From: Arthrobacter sp. E3
Lineage (GTDB): Bacteria; Actinomycetota; Actinomycetes; Actinomycetales; Micrococcaceae
DNA: 49,597 nucleotides
Direction: 5' to 3'
Assembly: GCF_017353415.1 (NCBI RefSeq)
Contig: NZ_JAFMPX010000028.1
Span: 1 to 49,597 of the forward strand
This document shows positions 41,033-49,597 of this stretch, in pieces. Both the position numbers and the translations under genes were made by a program. Position 1 is the first letter of the stretch; the number at the start of each line of letters is the position of its first letter. A model generated the notes under the pieces. That model was not told where the DNA came from, made no database searches, and worked only from the letters and a program-made list of their open reading frames with translations.

Positions 41033-43522
41033 TTATGCGGAAGCGGTGATGGCCTCAGGTACCTTTGGCTTGGCCTCGCCCACGAACGTGAACGTGGCTT
41101 CGTCGCCTTCGCCTTCAACATCGACCGTGATCATGTCCCCGTCCTTGAGTTCACCAAAAAGGATCTTCTCGGAGAGGTGGTCCTCGATCTCGCGCTGGAT
41201 GGTGCGGCGCAACGGCCTGGCACCCATCGCGGGATCGTAGCCCTTGGTGGCGAGGAGAACCTTCGCTGCGGGTGAGAGCTCAATGCCCATGCCCTTGTCA
41301 GCGAGGCGGGTCTCCAAGCGCGCAACCATCAGGTCAACGATCTCGATGATCTCATCCTGGGTGAGCTGCGGGAACACCACCACGTCATCAACACGGTTCA
41401 AGAATTCGGGGCGGAAGTGCTGCTTGAGCTCTTCGGTGACCCGTGCCCGCATCCGGTTGTAGCCGGTTTGGGTGTCCGCACCGGACTGGAAGCCGGTGGC
41501 GATCGCCTTGGAGATGTCCCGCGTGCCCAGGTTGGTGGTCATGATGATGATGGTGTTCTTGAAGTCCACCACACGGCCCTGGCTGTCGGTCAGACGGCCG
41601 TCTTCCAAGATCTGCAACAAGGAGTTGAACAGGTCTGCGTGCGCCTTTTCAACCTCATCGAACAAAACCACGGAGAACGGGCGACGGCGGACCTTCTCGG
41701 TCAGCTGCCCGCCCTCTTCGTAGCCAACATAGCCGGGAGGCGCACCAAACAGACGTGAAACGGTGTGCTTCTCCGAGTACTCGGACATGTCAAGGGTGAT
41801 CAGCGCATCTTCATCGCCGAACAAGAACTCGGCAAGTGCCTTGGCCAGCTCGGTCTTGCCAACGCCTGTGGGGCCGGCAAAAATGAACGAGCCACCGGGA
41901 CGCTTGGGATCTTTCAGCCCTGAACGGGTGCGGCGGATGGCCTTCGAGATCGACTTGATGGCCTCATTCTGGCCAATCACGCGTCGGTGGATCTCATCTT
42001 CCATCTTCAGCAGTCGCGTGGACTCGGCCTCGGTCAGCTTGAAGACAGGGATGCCGGTGGAGTTCGCCAGTACCTCGGCGATGAGCTCCTCATCCACCTC
42101 GGAGATTTCATCCAGGCCGCCAGTCTTCCACTGGCGCTCCTTCTCGGCCCGCGAAGCAATGAGCTTTTGCTCGTCGTCACGCAGGGACGCGGCACCCTCG
42201 AAGTCCTGGGCGTCAATGGCGTCTTCCTTGCGCTTTTTCACTGCCGCAATTTCACCGTCCATGGCCTTGAGCTCCGGCGGGGCCGTCATGCGGCGGATGC
42301 GCAGGCGCGCACCGGCCTCATCGATCAAGTCAATCGCCTTGTCCGGCAGGAACCGGTCAGAGATATACCGATCCGCCAGCGTTGCCGCAGCAGCCAGCGC
42401 ACCATCGGTGATGGAAACACGGTGGTGCGCCTCGTAACGGTCACGCAGACCCTTGAGGATCTGAACCGTCTCCGCCACGGAGGGCTCCGGAACCTGGATG
42501 GGCTGGAAACGGCGTTCCAGTGCAGCATCCTTCTCAATGTGCTTGCGGTACTCGTCCAGTGTGGTGGCACCGATGGTCTGCAGCTCACCGCGGGCCAACA
42601 TCGGCTTCAGGATGGACGCAGCATCAATGGCACCTTCGGCGGCACCCGCACCAACGAGGGTGTGGATCTCGTCGATGAACAAAATAATGTCACCACGGGT
42701 ACGGATTTCCTTCAGCACCTTTTTCAAGCGCTCTTCGAAGTCACCTCGGTACCGTGAACCGGCCACAAGCGATCCCAGGTCAAGAGTGTAGAGCTGCTTG
42801 TCCTTGATGGTTTCGGGCACGTCACCGCGCACAATTGCCTGCGCCAACCCTTCAACGACAGCGGTCTTGCCGACACCGGGCTCACCAATAAGAACAGGGT
42901 TATTCTTGGTGCGGCGGGAGAGGATCTGCATGACGCGTTCCATCTCATGCTCGCGCCCAATGACGGGGTCAAGCTTGTTCTCACGCGCAGCTTGGGTCAG
43001 GTTCCGACCAAACTGGTCCAGCACCACAGACCCGGCAGGGGTGCCTTCCTGCTGCTGTCCTCCGCTGGCAACCGGCTCCTTGCCCTGGTAGCCGGAGAGC
43101 AGCTGGATGACCTGCTGGCGCACACGGCCCAGGTCAGCTCCGAGCTTCACCAGCACCTGCGCGGCAACACCTTCGCCTTCACGGATCAGCCCGAGCAGGA
43201 TGTGCTCAGTGCCAATGTAGTTGTGGCCCAGTTGCAGCGCCTCACGCAGGGAAAGTTCCAGAACTTTCTTGGCGCGCGGGGTGAACGGGATGTGCCCGCT
43301 GGGTGCCTGCTGCCCCTGCCCAATGATCTCCTGGACCTGTTCACGGACACCGTCCAGCGAAATGTTCAAGGACTCCAGTGCCTTGGCGGCAACGCCTTCA
43401 CCCTCGTGGATGAGGCCGAGCAGGATGTGCTCTGTGCCAATGTAATTGTGGTTGAGCATGCGGGCCTCTTCTTGGGCCAGCACAACAACACGTCGGGCTC
43501 GGTCGGTAAATCGCTCAAACAT
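41033..43522 (-). CDS. clpC: ATP-dependent Clp protease ATP-binding subunit ClpC
   Basis: An 829-residue HSP100 unfoldase that feeds ClpP. The double N-domain ([26 protein letters not shown] and, 75 residues later, [25 protein letters not shown]), first AAA module with Walker A GEPGVGKT at 213-220, the UVR-containing middle region ([18 protein letters not shown]), and the second module with [16 protein letters not shown] and [15 protein letters not shown] are all intact. Full family length. An 8-bp inverted repeat is 17 bases upstream of the start. Essential in mycobacteria; likely so here. Confidence 0.97.
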   Translation of the reverse strand: MFERFTDRARRVVVLAQEEARMLNHNYIGTEHILLGLIHEGEGVAAKALESLNISLDGVREQVQEIIGQGQQAPSGHIPFTPRAKKVLELSLREALQLGHNYIGTEHILLGLIREGEGVAAQVLVKLGADLGRVRQQVIQLLSGYQGKEPVASGGQQQEGTPAGSVVLDQFGRNLTQAARENKLDPVIGREHEMERVMQILSRRTKNNPVLIGEPGVGKTAVVEGLAQAIVRGDVPETIKDKQLYTLDLGSLVAGSRYRGDFEERLKKVLKEIRTRGDIILFIDEIHTLVGAGAAEGAIDAASILKPMLARGELQTIGATTLDEYRKHIEKDAALERRFQPIQVPEPSVAETVQILKGLRDRYEAHHRVSITDGALAAAATLADRYISDRFLPDKAIDLIDEAGARLRIRRMTAPPELKAMDGEIAAVKKRKEDAIDAQDFEGAASLRDDEQKLIASRAEKERQWKTGGLDEISEVDEELIAEVLANSTGIPVFKLTEAESTRLLKMEDEIHRRVIGQNEAIKSISKAIRRTRSGLKDPKRPGGSFIFAGPTGVGKTELAKALAEFLFGDEDALITLDMSEYSEKHTVSRLFGAPPGYVGYEEGGQLTEKVRRRPFSVVLFDEVEKAHADLFNSLLQILEDGRLTDSQGRVVDFKNTIIIMTTNLGTRDISKAIATGFQSGADTQTGYNRMRARVTEELKQHFRPEFLNRVDDVVVFPQLTQDEIIEIVDLMVARLETRLADKGMGIELSPAAKVLLATKGYDPAMGARPLRRTIQREIEDHLSEKILFGELKDGDMITVDVEGEGDEATFTFVGEAKPKVPEAITASA

Positions 43523-43539
43523 TTCGCCACACTCCTTTT

Positions 43540-43564
43540 ACTGCGTACTTTGATGCTACGCAGT
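43540..43564. promoter_or_regulatory. Inverted repeat before clpC, possible operator
   Basis: ACTGCGTA (43540-43547) and TACGCAGT (43557-43564) are exact reverse complements with a 9-base spacer, ending 17 bases from the clpC start, next to the AGGAGT ribosome site. ClgR controls clpC in other Actinobacteria, but I cannot match this site to its motif with confidence. Confidence 0.5.
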
Positions 43565-43646
43565 GCCGGCCAGTCGTGGGGGCTTGTTCGCCACAGGGGA
43601 AATAGCAATACCTCGCCACCTTGTGCTTCCACGGCATTAAAGTACG

Positions 43647-43681
43647 ACGGCGGGACCTCCGTTGCGTGGAAGTCCCGCCGT
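43647..43681 (-). terminator. Hairpin terminator after lsr2
   Basis: ACGGCGGGAC with GTCCCGCCGT, 10-bp arms, and an inner TCC/GGA pairing. On the minus strand it is followed by ACTTTAAT. It separates lsr2 from clpC. Confidence 0.7.
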
Positions 43682-43718
43682 AGCGCCGGGCTGCTCAGGC
43701 CCTAGGAATTACTGGGTT

Positions 43719-44048
43719 TTACCCCTGTGCTGCGTAGTAAGCGTCGCGGATCTCGGCCTGAATACGGCCCCGTTCGTGCACTTCGTAGCCATTTTCACGG
43801 GCCCAGGCACGGATTTGCGCAACATCGCTACCGCCCTTCGGTGTGGCTGGCCCGCGGCCGCGAACAGCCCTGCCACCAGCACGGCGGCCCGCACCAACAT
43901 ATTTACTTAAGGACTCACGCAGTGCGTGCGCATTCTCTGCGGAGAGATCAATCTCGTAATTGATGCCATCAAGCCCAAAGATGACGTTCTCATCCGCCGG
44001 GCTCTGATCAATATCGTCAACGAGCGTGACGTGAATTTTCTGTGCCAT
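43719..44048 (-). CDS. lsr2: Nucleoid-associated protein Lsr2
   Basis: A 109-residue H-NS-like DNA-bridging protein of Actinobacteria that silences AT-rich DNA. The N-terminal dimerisation half (MAQKIHVTLVDDIDQSPADENVIFGLDGINYEIDLSAENAHALRESLSKYVGAGRR) and the C-terminal AT-hook-like half (VAQIRAWARENGYEVHERGRIQAEIRDAYYAA, with the RGR minor-groove loop) are textbook. ATG 44048 is chosen; the frame is open to 44117. It lies between lysS and clpC, the usual actinobacterial order. Confidence 0.96.
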   Translation of the reverse strand: MAQKIHVTLVDDIDQSPADENVIFGLDGINYEIDLSAENAHALRESLSKYVGAGRRAGGRAVRGRGPATPKGGSDVAQIRAWARENGYEVHERGRIQAEIRDAYYAAQG

Positions 44049-44144
44049 GGGTGCTAATCGCCTCACATTCATTTGATGAATACAACACATCAAATTATGG
44101 TTCGAAAATGCATTCACGTCAAAGAAAGATTCATTTTCTCCTAA

Positions 44145-44297
44145 TTAAGCCCCGTGCTCGCCATTCGATTCAGCATCATGTTCGGCCTGCGCCAACGCGT
44201 CACGCTCTGACCTGTCAGCATTAAATATTGCTTTCATAGCGAAGTAGAAAAGGGCTCCAACACCTATGGAAGGCAATATAACCGCAATATATTCCAT
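44145..44297 (-). CDS. 50-residue single-helix membrane protein between lysS and lsr2
   Basis: A short gene: MEYIAVILPSIGVGALFYFAMKAIFNADRS and then a charged tail ERDALAQAEHDAESNGEHGA. The first 26 residues form one transmembrane helix; the tail is acidic and probably cytoplasmic. It starts 13 bases after the lysS stop on the same strand, with AAGG before the ATG, so it is co-transcribed with lysS. Clear frame integrity and a sensible amphipathic layout make it likely real; I think similar small proteins sit here in related Micrococcaceae, which is from memory. Function unknown. Confidence 0.7.
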   Translation of the reverse strand: MEYIAVILPSIGVGALFYFAMKAIFNADRSERDALAQAEHDAESNGEHGA

Positions 44298-44310
44298 AAC
44301 CTTGCCGCTC

Positions 44311-45810
44311 CTACTCGGGTTTCATCAAGGGAAAGAGAATGGCTTCACGGATACCCACACCCGTGAAAAGCATGACGAGGCGGTCAACACCCAGCCCCAG
44401 TCCGCCCATGGGTGGGGCGCCGTATTCCAGGGCTCGCAGGAAGTCCTCATCCAATTGCATGGCTTCAGGATCCCCGGCCGCTGCCGCCATGGACTGTTGG
44501 GTGAGACGATCACGCTGGATGACCGGGTCGATCAGCTCAGAAAATGCCGTGCCGGTTTCCCGGCCGTCAATAACCAGGTCCCAGGCTTCGATCAAATTCG
44601 GCTTGTCCCGGTGTGGGCGTGCCAGCGGCTGGGCCGATGGCGGATAATCACAAACAAACGTGGGTTGGATAAGTGTTGGTTCCACTATTTCACCGAATAG
44701 TTCGGTGACGAGCTTTTCTGCATCCCATGCCGGGTCAATTCCAACCTCATGCTTGAGCGCAATGTCACGCAATTGGTGAGCCGTGGTGTCAGGAGTAATT
44801 TCAACGCCCACGGCATCGGAAAGGCCCTTGTACACAGGCAGCCAAGGCCATTCCCCGTCGAGGTTGATTTCACCTCGGGCAGTTTCAATGACGCGTGAAC
44901 CGGTGGCATCAGCTGCGGCAAGAATAATACGCTGCATGGTCTTTGCCATCGTGAACTGGTCGCCGTATGCCTCATAGGCTTCCAACATGGTGAATTCCGG
45001 GCTGTGTGTTGAATCAACGCCCTCATTACGGAAAATACGGCCCAGTTCAAAGACTTTGTCCAGCCCGCCGACCACAGCGCGCTTGAGGTAGAGCTCAATG
45101 GCGATGCGCAGCGTCATCGGCTGGTCGAACGCGTTCAGGTGTGTGTGGAACGGGCGTGCCGAGGCGCCGCCGTGAACCAGCTGCAGGATGGGTGTTTCCA
45201 GCTCAATGTAATCTTCGCCGTGCAAGGTGTCCCTGATGGCTTTCACGATCGCGGACCGGGTCTTGACCTGTTCACGGGCTCCTTCGCGGACAATCAAGTC
45301 CACGTAGCGTTGGCGCACGCGTGTTTCCTCGGAGAGTTCCGCGTGCAGCACAGGCAGCGGGCGCAGCGCCTTGGCGGCCATGGACCACTGCGTTGCCATG
45401 ATGGAGAGCTCGCCAGTGCGGGAGCTGATCACCTCACCCTTGATAAAAACATGGTCGCCCAAGTCAACGAGGGCTTTCCAGTCAGCCAAGGGCTCTTCGC
45501 CAACATTGGCCAGTGAGAGCATGATCTGCAGGCGCGTGCCAGCCCCGGATTGCATCGTGGCAAAGCACAGCTTGCCCTTGTTGCGTACAAACACCACACG
45601 GCCGCTGACGCCAACAATATCGCCTGTGGCGGTGTCGGCTTCCAGCTCCGGGTACTTGGCCCTGATTTCTTCCAGCGTGTGTGTCCGCGCCACACCCACC
45701 GGGTAGGCCTGTTCGCCTCGTTCAAGCAATTTGGCACGCTTGTCCAAGCGGACGAGCATTTGCTCCGAGGCGTCACTGGTTTCAGGGGTCAGGGTATTTT
45801 CTGCGCTCAC
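44311..45810 (-). CDS. lysS: Lysyl-tRNA synthetase (class II)
   Basis: A 499-residue class II enzyme that charges tRNA-Lys. The anticodon-binding OB domain (residues 60-160: DIVGVSGRVVFVRNKGKLCFATM) is followed by the catalytic core: motif 1 around TRSAIVKAIRDTLHGEDYIELETPILQ, motif 2 FELGRIFRNEGVDSTHSPEFTMLEAYEAY, and motif 3 GAPPMGGLGLGVDRLVMLFTG. Full length for LysS. Its tRNA-Lys(UUU) substrate gene is in the window at 24.8 kb. Divergent from the nucleoside hydrolase. Confidence 0.96.
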   Translation of the reverse strand: MSAENTLTPETSDASEQMLVRLDKRAKLLERGEQAYPVGVARTHTLEEIRAKYPELEADTATGDIVGVSGRVVFVRNKGKLCFATMQSGAGTRLQIMLSLANVGEEPLADWKALVDLGDHVFIKGEVISSRTGELSIMATQWSMAAKALRPLPVLHAELSEETRVRQRYVDLIVREGAREQVKTRSAIVKAIRDTLHGEDYIELETPILQLVHGGASARPFHTHLNAFDQPMTLRIAIELYLKRAVVGGLDKVFELGRIFRNEGVDSTHSPEFTMLEAYEAYGDQFTMAKTMQRIILAAADATGSRVIETARGEINLDGEWPWLPVYKGLSDAVGVEITPDTTAHQLRDIALKHEVGIDPAWDAEKLVTELFGEIVEPTLIQPTFVCDYPPSAQPLARPHRDKPNLIEAWDLVIDGRETGTAFSELIDPVIQRDRLTQQSMAAAAGDPEAMQLDEDFLRALEYGAPPMGGLGLGVDRLVMLFTGVGIREAILFPLMKPE

Positions 45811-46006
45811 GAGATACTAGCTTAGAGGGTGAATCTGAGTGAACCCTCCGTGCCGTGAACCACGCGTACAAAAATGCCATACGCGGCCTTCGTGACGATT
45901 ACGAATACTCGAGCCCTAGACGTAAGTCTGTTCCCGGTGCCACACTGGCTGTCACGACAGCCCCGGCACCCTGTCCGGGAGCGGCCCTCGAAGACGTGGA
46001 GAAAAA

Positions 46007-47008
46007 TTGAACCCGTTCCCAGCCTCACAACCCGACGGCCCAGGTCCCCACCATGGCGCTGAAGCTCGCAAGATCATCCTGGACTGCGACCCTGGCCATG
46101 ACGACGCCGTCGCACTTCTGTTGGCGCACGGCAATCCGAACATCGAGCTGCTGGCCGTAACCACCGTGGTGGGCAACCAGACACTTGAAAAGGTCACCCG
46201 GAACGCCTTGGTTGTGGCAACGATCGCTGGTATCACCGGGGTCCCGTTTGCCGCGGGCTGCGACCGTCCGCTCGTGCGGAGCATCGAAAATGCGCCGGAC
46301 ATCCACGGAGAATCCGGCATGGACGGCCCGGAACAGCCCGAGCCGACCACCACGCTGGACCCACGCCACGCCGTCGACCTCATCATTGACACCATCATGG
46401 CGCACGAACCCGGCTCCGTGACCTTGGTGCCGACAGCAGGGCTGACCAACATTGCCATGGCCGCCCGCAAGGAGCCGCGCATCGTGGAGCGAGTGCGCGA
46501 AGTTGTCCTCATGGGTGGCGGCTACCACGTGGGCAACTGGAGCCCGGTGGCGGAATTCAACATCAAAATTGATCCCGAGGCAGCGCACATCGTGTTCAAC
46601 GCCGGCTGGGAGGTTGTCATGGTCGGTCTTGATTTGACCCATCAGGCACTGGCCACCCCGGAGGTCGTCGCCGCCATCGAAGCCGTGGGGACGAAGCCGG
46701 CCAAGTTTGTCATGGAGCTCATGGAGTTCTTCACCAAGACGTACAAGGACGCCCAGGGCTTTGACTACCCGCCGGTCCACGACCCCTGCGCCGTCGCATA
46801 TGTGATTGACCCAACCGTCATGACCACCCAAAAGGTCCCGGTGGACATCGAACTCACCGGCACCCTGACCCTTGGCATGACGGTGGCAGACTTCCGTGCC
46901 GCCCCACCGGCGGACTGCCACACGTCGGTGGCCGTGAAGCTCGACCACGAGAAGTTCTGGAACCTCGTCACCGACGCGCTGGTGCGGATCGGCGAGGTGG
47001 ACCCGTGA
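46007..47008 (+). CDS. Inosine/uridine-preferring nucleoside hydrolase
   Basis: A 333-residue enzyme that splits ribonucleosides into base and ribose. The Ca-binding signature DCDPGHDDAVALLLA (D26, D28, D32, D33) is intact, with VTLVPTAGLTNIAMAA, VLMGGGYHVGNWSPVAEFNIKIDPEAAHIVF and the late VHDPCAVAYVID. Start is TTG 46007 with GTGGAG before it. The stop overlaps the MFS gene by four bases. Base specificity cannot be read from sequence alone. Confidence 0.92.
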   Translation: MNPFPASQPDGPGPHHGAEARKIILDCDPGHDDAVALLLAHGNPNIELLAVTTVVGNQTLEKVTRNALVVATIAGITGVPFAAGCDRPLVRSIENAPDIHGESGMDGPEQPEPTTTLDPRHAVDLIIDTIMAHEPGSVTLVPTAGLTNIAMAARKEPRIVERVREVVLMGGGYHVGNWSPVAEFNIKIDPEAAHIVFNAGWEVVMVGLDLTHQALATPEVVAAIEAVGTKPAKFVMELMEFFTKTYKDAQGFDYPPVHDPCAVAYVIDPTVMTTQKVPVDIELTGTLTLGMTVADFRAAPPADCHTSVAVKLDHEKFWNLVTDALVRIGEVDP

Positions 47009-48429
47009 GCAAGATCGGGACAAACACGACGTCGAAGGCGGCGAGCGTCACAGCGCTGATGACGGCCCTGCTGACCGCCTGCATCGCTTTCCAGCTCAAT
47101 GCTTCCATGCTCAGCCCCGCCCTTGTCATCATGGGCGAGGAACTCAAAACCGATCAGGCCATGATCGGCTTGTCGCAGACATGGTTCTTCACGGCTGCGG
47201 CCCTGTTCTCGCTGTTCCTGCCCCGGCTCAGCGATATTATCGGACGCAAAAAAGTGCTCGTGGGCATGATGCTCCTGATGGCTGCAGGCTCCGTCATCTC
47301 CGCCATCGCCCCCGATGTTTCCTGGCTGTTCGTGGGACGCATCATCCAGGGTGTCAGCGGACCCACCGTACCGCTGGCCTTGATCATGCTGCGCTCTGAA
47401 GTCAGCGACGCAAAGAAATACGGCGTGCTGATGGGCCTGCTCACGGCGGTCAATGGCGGCATCGCCGGAATCGACTCATTTGTGGGCGGCTTCATGGCCC
47501 AAAATTACGGTTTCCGGAGCATCTTCTGGCTCATGGTGGTCCTTGGTGTCATCGCCGCACTTCTCGTTGTCTTCCTGGCTCGTGAATCCAAGCCCAGTGC
47601 CGGAACGCAAATGGACTGGTGGGGCGTGCTGTTCATCGTTGTGGCCGTCGGTGCGCTGCTGACGGCGCTCAACGAGGCCACCGCACTGCTAGGGGCATTC
47701 TCCGCCGACACGCTGATGATCACTATCGCGCTGGCCGTGCTCGCCGCCGTCGCGTTCGTCTTGTTCTGGAAGACACAGCAGCGCTCCAAGCATCCCATGG
47801 TGGAAATCAGGCACCTGCGCCAGCGCGCCACCTGGGCCACGCTGCTGACCACAACCTTGGCCATGACCGGCATCTTCGCCGTCATCAACGGGATCGTGCC
47901 GGCATTTGTGCAGGCCGCGGACCCCGGGTTCGGCCTGGGCGCCACGCAAATGGCGCTGCTGATTTTGACACCATATGCGCTGCTCGGCTGGCTGTTCGGA
48001 CCCTTCAGCGGGCGGCTGGCACCCGTGTTCGGCTACACACGCGTGCTGCGGATCGGCCTGGCCGGATCCATTGTGGCTTTGGCGGTAATAGGATTCTTCG
48101 GCCTGCACAGCCTGCCGCTGATGATCACCGGTGCCGTACTGTTGGGCATCATGTACGCCGGAACTGTTAACATCATGCTCAATGGCCTGGGCGTGGTCCA
48201 CTCCCCCGAAGGCAACCCGGGCTTCCTGCCGGGCATGAACGCCGGAGCCTTCAACCTCGGCGCCGGGTTGAGCTTCCTGGTGCTGCCTGCCATTCTGGTG
48301 GCCACCACGTCCTCGGGTGTGGTCGCGTCCTACACCACGGTGGTGGTCGTGGCATTGGTAGTGACCGCACTGGCCCTGCTGGCCTCAACTCTTATCCCCA
48401 AGCCGGTCAGCGCAGAGGTGACAGCATGA
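47005..48429 (+). CDS. MFS transporter, probable nucleoside uptake
   Basis: A 474-residue multi-spanning MFS protein (12-14 helices) of the DHA type. Visible are LPRLSDIIGRKKVLVGMMLLMAAG (motif A), FVGRIIQGVSGPTVPLALIMLRSEV, and a motif-A-like repeat in FGPFSGRLAPVFGYTRVLRIGL. Start GTG 47005 overlaps the hydrolase stop and its own stop overlaps the ribokinase start, each by four bases. By context it probably imports nucleosides or ribose; the family itself is often annotated as drug efflux, so direction is inferred from neighbours. Confidence 0.85.
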   Translation: MSKIGTNTTSKAASVTALMTALLTACIAFQLNASMLSPALVIMGEELKTDQAMIGLSQTWFFTAAALFSLFLPRLSDIIGRKKVLVGMMLLMAAGSVISAIAPDVSWLFVGRIIQGVSGPTVPLALIMLRSEVSDAKKYGVLMGLLTAVNGGIAGIDSFVGGFMAQNYGFRSIFWLMVVLGVIAALLVVFLARESKPSAGTQMDWWGVLFIVVAVGALLTALNEATALLGAFSADTLMITIALAVLAAVAFVLFWKTQQRSKHPMVEIRHLRQRATWATLLTTTLAMTGIFAVINGIVPAFVQAADPGFGLGATQMALLILTPYALLGWLFGPFSGRLAPVFGYTRVLRIGLAGSIVALAVIGFFGLHSLPLMITGAVLLGIMYAGTVNIMLNGLGVVHSPEGNPGFLPGMNAGAFNLGAGLSFLVLPAILVATTSSGVVASYTTVVVVALVVTALALLASTLIPKPVSAEVTA

Positions 48430-49379
48430 GCAGCCAAAAAACACCGGGGACACCACGGCGGATTGTGGTGGCGGGCTCACTCAACGCCGATCTGACCATC
48501 TACTGCGAGCGTCTGCCTCTGCCTGGGGAGACGCTCCACGGCAGCGGATTTGCCGTCAACCCGGGTGGTAAGAGCGCAAACCAAGCCGTAGCAGCTGGCA
48601 GGTTGGACGGGAACGTCACGCTGATCGGTGCAGTAGGCAATGACCCCAACGGCGACATGCTGCTTGCCTCCACCGCCGGTGCCGGCGTGGACGTCAGCCA
48701 TGTCCGCCGCGTCGAGGAGCCAACGGGCGTAGCGGTCATTTCGGTGGAGGACAGCGGCGAGAACAGCATCATCATCTCCGCCGGCGCCAACGGCACCCTG
48801 ACCGCCAACGCCATTGACCCTGCCTTGTTTGAAGGTGCCGGCGTCGTCTGCCTGTGCTTGGAAGTGCCTGCGGAGACTGTCCTTGCTGCAGCGCAGGCCG
48901 GGCACGACGCCGGTGCAACAGTTCTGCTGAACCTCTCCCCTTACGCCCCGATCACGGACAAACTGGCACGCCTGACAGGCGTGCTGCTCGTCAACTCCCA
49001 CGAAGCCTCACAGTTTCTTGGCGGGCTGGCCATGCCACCCTCCGACGCACCTGCCTCCGATTGGTTGGCTGCGGTGGAACAATTTGCTGGCCGCGGCCTG
49101 GCCAAGGTACTGGTAACGCTGGGTCCTGCCGGCTCAATGGTGCTGGATTCGACCAACGCTGATGAGCCGGCGGTGTGGATCGCTCCCACAAAGGTGAACG
49201 CCGTGGACACAACAGGTGCCGGGGACGCGTTCACCGGTTCGATCGCAGCACGCCTGGCCGCTGGCGACTCCTTGGTGGAGGCTGCCCGCTATGCGTCCGT
49301 GGCGGCAGCACTGGCCACTACCAAAAAGGGAACCCAAGCCGCCTACCCTTCGGCTGTAGACGTGGCCGCGCTCCTGTAA
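48426..49379 (+). CDS. rbsK: Ribokinase
   Basis: A 317-residue PfkB-family kinase that makes ribose-5-phosphate. The start VVAGSLNADLTIYCERLPLPGETLHG, the substrate motif NPGGKSANQAVAAGRL, GTLTANAIDPALFEGAGVVCLCLEVP, and DTTGAGDAFTGSIAARLAAG with the catalytic Asp near 266 are all ribokinase features. Last gene of the nucleoside hydrolase-MFS-ribokinase unit and overlaps the transporter by four bases. It would trap the ribose freed by the hydrolase. Confidence 0.92.
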   Translation: MSSQKTPGTPRRIVVAGSLNADLTIYCERLPLPGETLHGSGFAVNPGGKSANQAVAAGRLDGNVTLIGAVGNDPNGDMLLASTAGAGVDVSHVRRVEEPTGVAVISVEDSGENSIIISAGANGTLTANAIDPALFEGAGVVCLCLEVPAETVLAAAQAGHDAGATVLLNLSPYAPITDKLARLTGVLLVNSHEASQFLGGLAMPPSDAPASDWLAAVEQFAGRGLAKVLVTLGPAGSMVLDSTNADEPAVWIAPTKVNAVDTTGAGDAFTGSIAARLAAGDSLVEAARYASVAAALATTKKGTQAAYPSAVDVAALL

Positions 49380-49443
49380 TTCCGGCACCAAGCCTGCCAA
49401 GGCCCCAACCACATCTTGGCCGAGGCCTATAGTGTCTGCCGTG

Positions 49444-49470
49444 GCGCACCATTAGGAGCCGTTGGTGCGC
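49444..49470 (+). terminator. Weak hairpin after rbsK
   Basis: GCGCACC and GGTGCGC, 7-bp arms, 13-base loop, 65 bases past the ribokinase stop. No T-tract. It lies before the gene cut by the right edge. Confidence 0.35.
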
Positions 49471-49529
49471 GGCCCTCTACGTCAGGCTGGTTGTGAGTCA
49501 TTCGTGTCTTTTGATTAAAGGAGCCAGCC

Positions 49530-49597
49530 ATGTCATCAATTACGAAGGGTTATACAAGGGATGAGATTCGTGGGTTGGTCCATGAATATTATTTGCA
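49530..49597 (+). CDS. Partial gene cut by the right edge
   Basis: ATG 49530 follows an excellent AAAGGAG at a six-base distance and opens a frame of 22 codons to the window end: MSSITKGYTRDEIRGLVHEYYL. The local sequence is AT-richer than the neighbours. I do not recognise the family from so few residues; a transposase or other mobile-element protein is possible but unsupported. Confidence 0.6.
   Translation, partial: MSSITKGYTRDEIRGLVHEYYL

Noticed and set aside
1-49597. CRISPR array, prophage, toxin-antitoxin or biosynthetic cluster
   Set aside because: No regularly spaced repeats, phage structural genes, or paired small toxin and antitoxin genes were seen; repeats found are palindromic and intergenic.

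Overview
The window is about 49.6 kb of high-GC, gene-dense chromosome. Its content points to a high-GC Gram-positive actinobacterium of the Micrococcaceae, most like Arthrobacter and relatives. The signs are lysS, lsr2 and clpC in a row, a small actinobacterial N-acetylglutamate synthase, radA next to disA, an actinobacterial-type PHO box in front of pstS, and many GTG/TTG starts with 1-4 base overlaps. I see no prophage, CRISPR array, toxin-antitoxin pair or recognisable defence island. Most of it is core metabolism and housekeeping; the surprises are in regulatory sites, broken genes and small features.

Left part (1-14300): scar-like DNA with a truncated O-methyltransferase; an internally duplicated membrane protein divergent from a TetR regulator with a perfect 20-bp palindrome between them; a thiamine-binding protein; a DUF5684 membrane protein; the azlCD exporter pair; a GH15 glycosidase with a glycerophosphodiester phosphodiesterase; a DUF445 protein; a serine hydrolase broken by a small deletion; an EcsC-like protein; a frameshifted DUF2871 gene; a small conserved protein and a carboxylesterase.

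PTS region (14200-20300): fruR-fruK-fruA-ptsI-ptsH encode the whole fructose phosphotransfer chain in one run. A palindromic site (AAAGT-C-ACTTT) lies over the predicted -10 box of fruR and recurs before ptsI, suggesting FruR autoregulation and control of the general PTS enzymes. A second PTS-dependent system, dhaKLM (dihydroxyacetone kinase with an EIIA-HPr fusion), lies at 37.7-40.1 kb.

Middle (20400-33010): an MHS-type transporter, an SDR enzyme, a small GNAT, a pyridoxal/HMP kinase, a cysteine hydrolase, tRNA-Lys(UUU), then phosphate uptake by two routes. These are a PhoU-like DUF47 protein with a Pit permease (preceded by a multibranched RNA fold and a T-tract) and the high-affinity pstSCAB operon with a PHO box.

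Right part (33100-49597): DNA maintenance genes (radA, disA, mutY), dhaKLM, argA-type NAGS, clpC (with an inverted repeat in front), lsr2, a 50-residue membrane protein gene, lysS, then a three-gene overlapping operon of nucleoside hydrolase, MFS transporter and ribokinase that reads as a nucleoside uptake and ribose salvage unit. A new gene is cut by the right edge.
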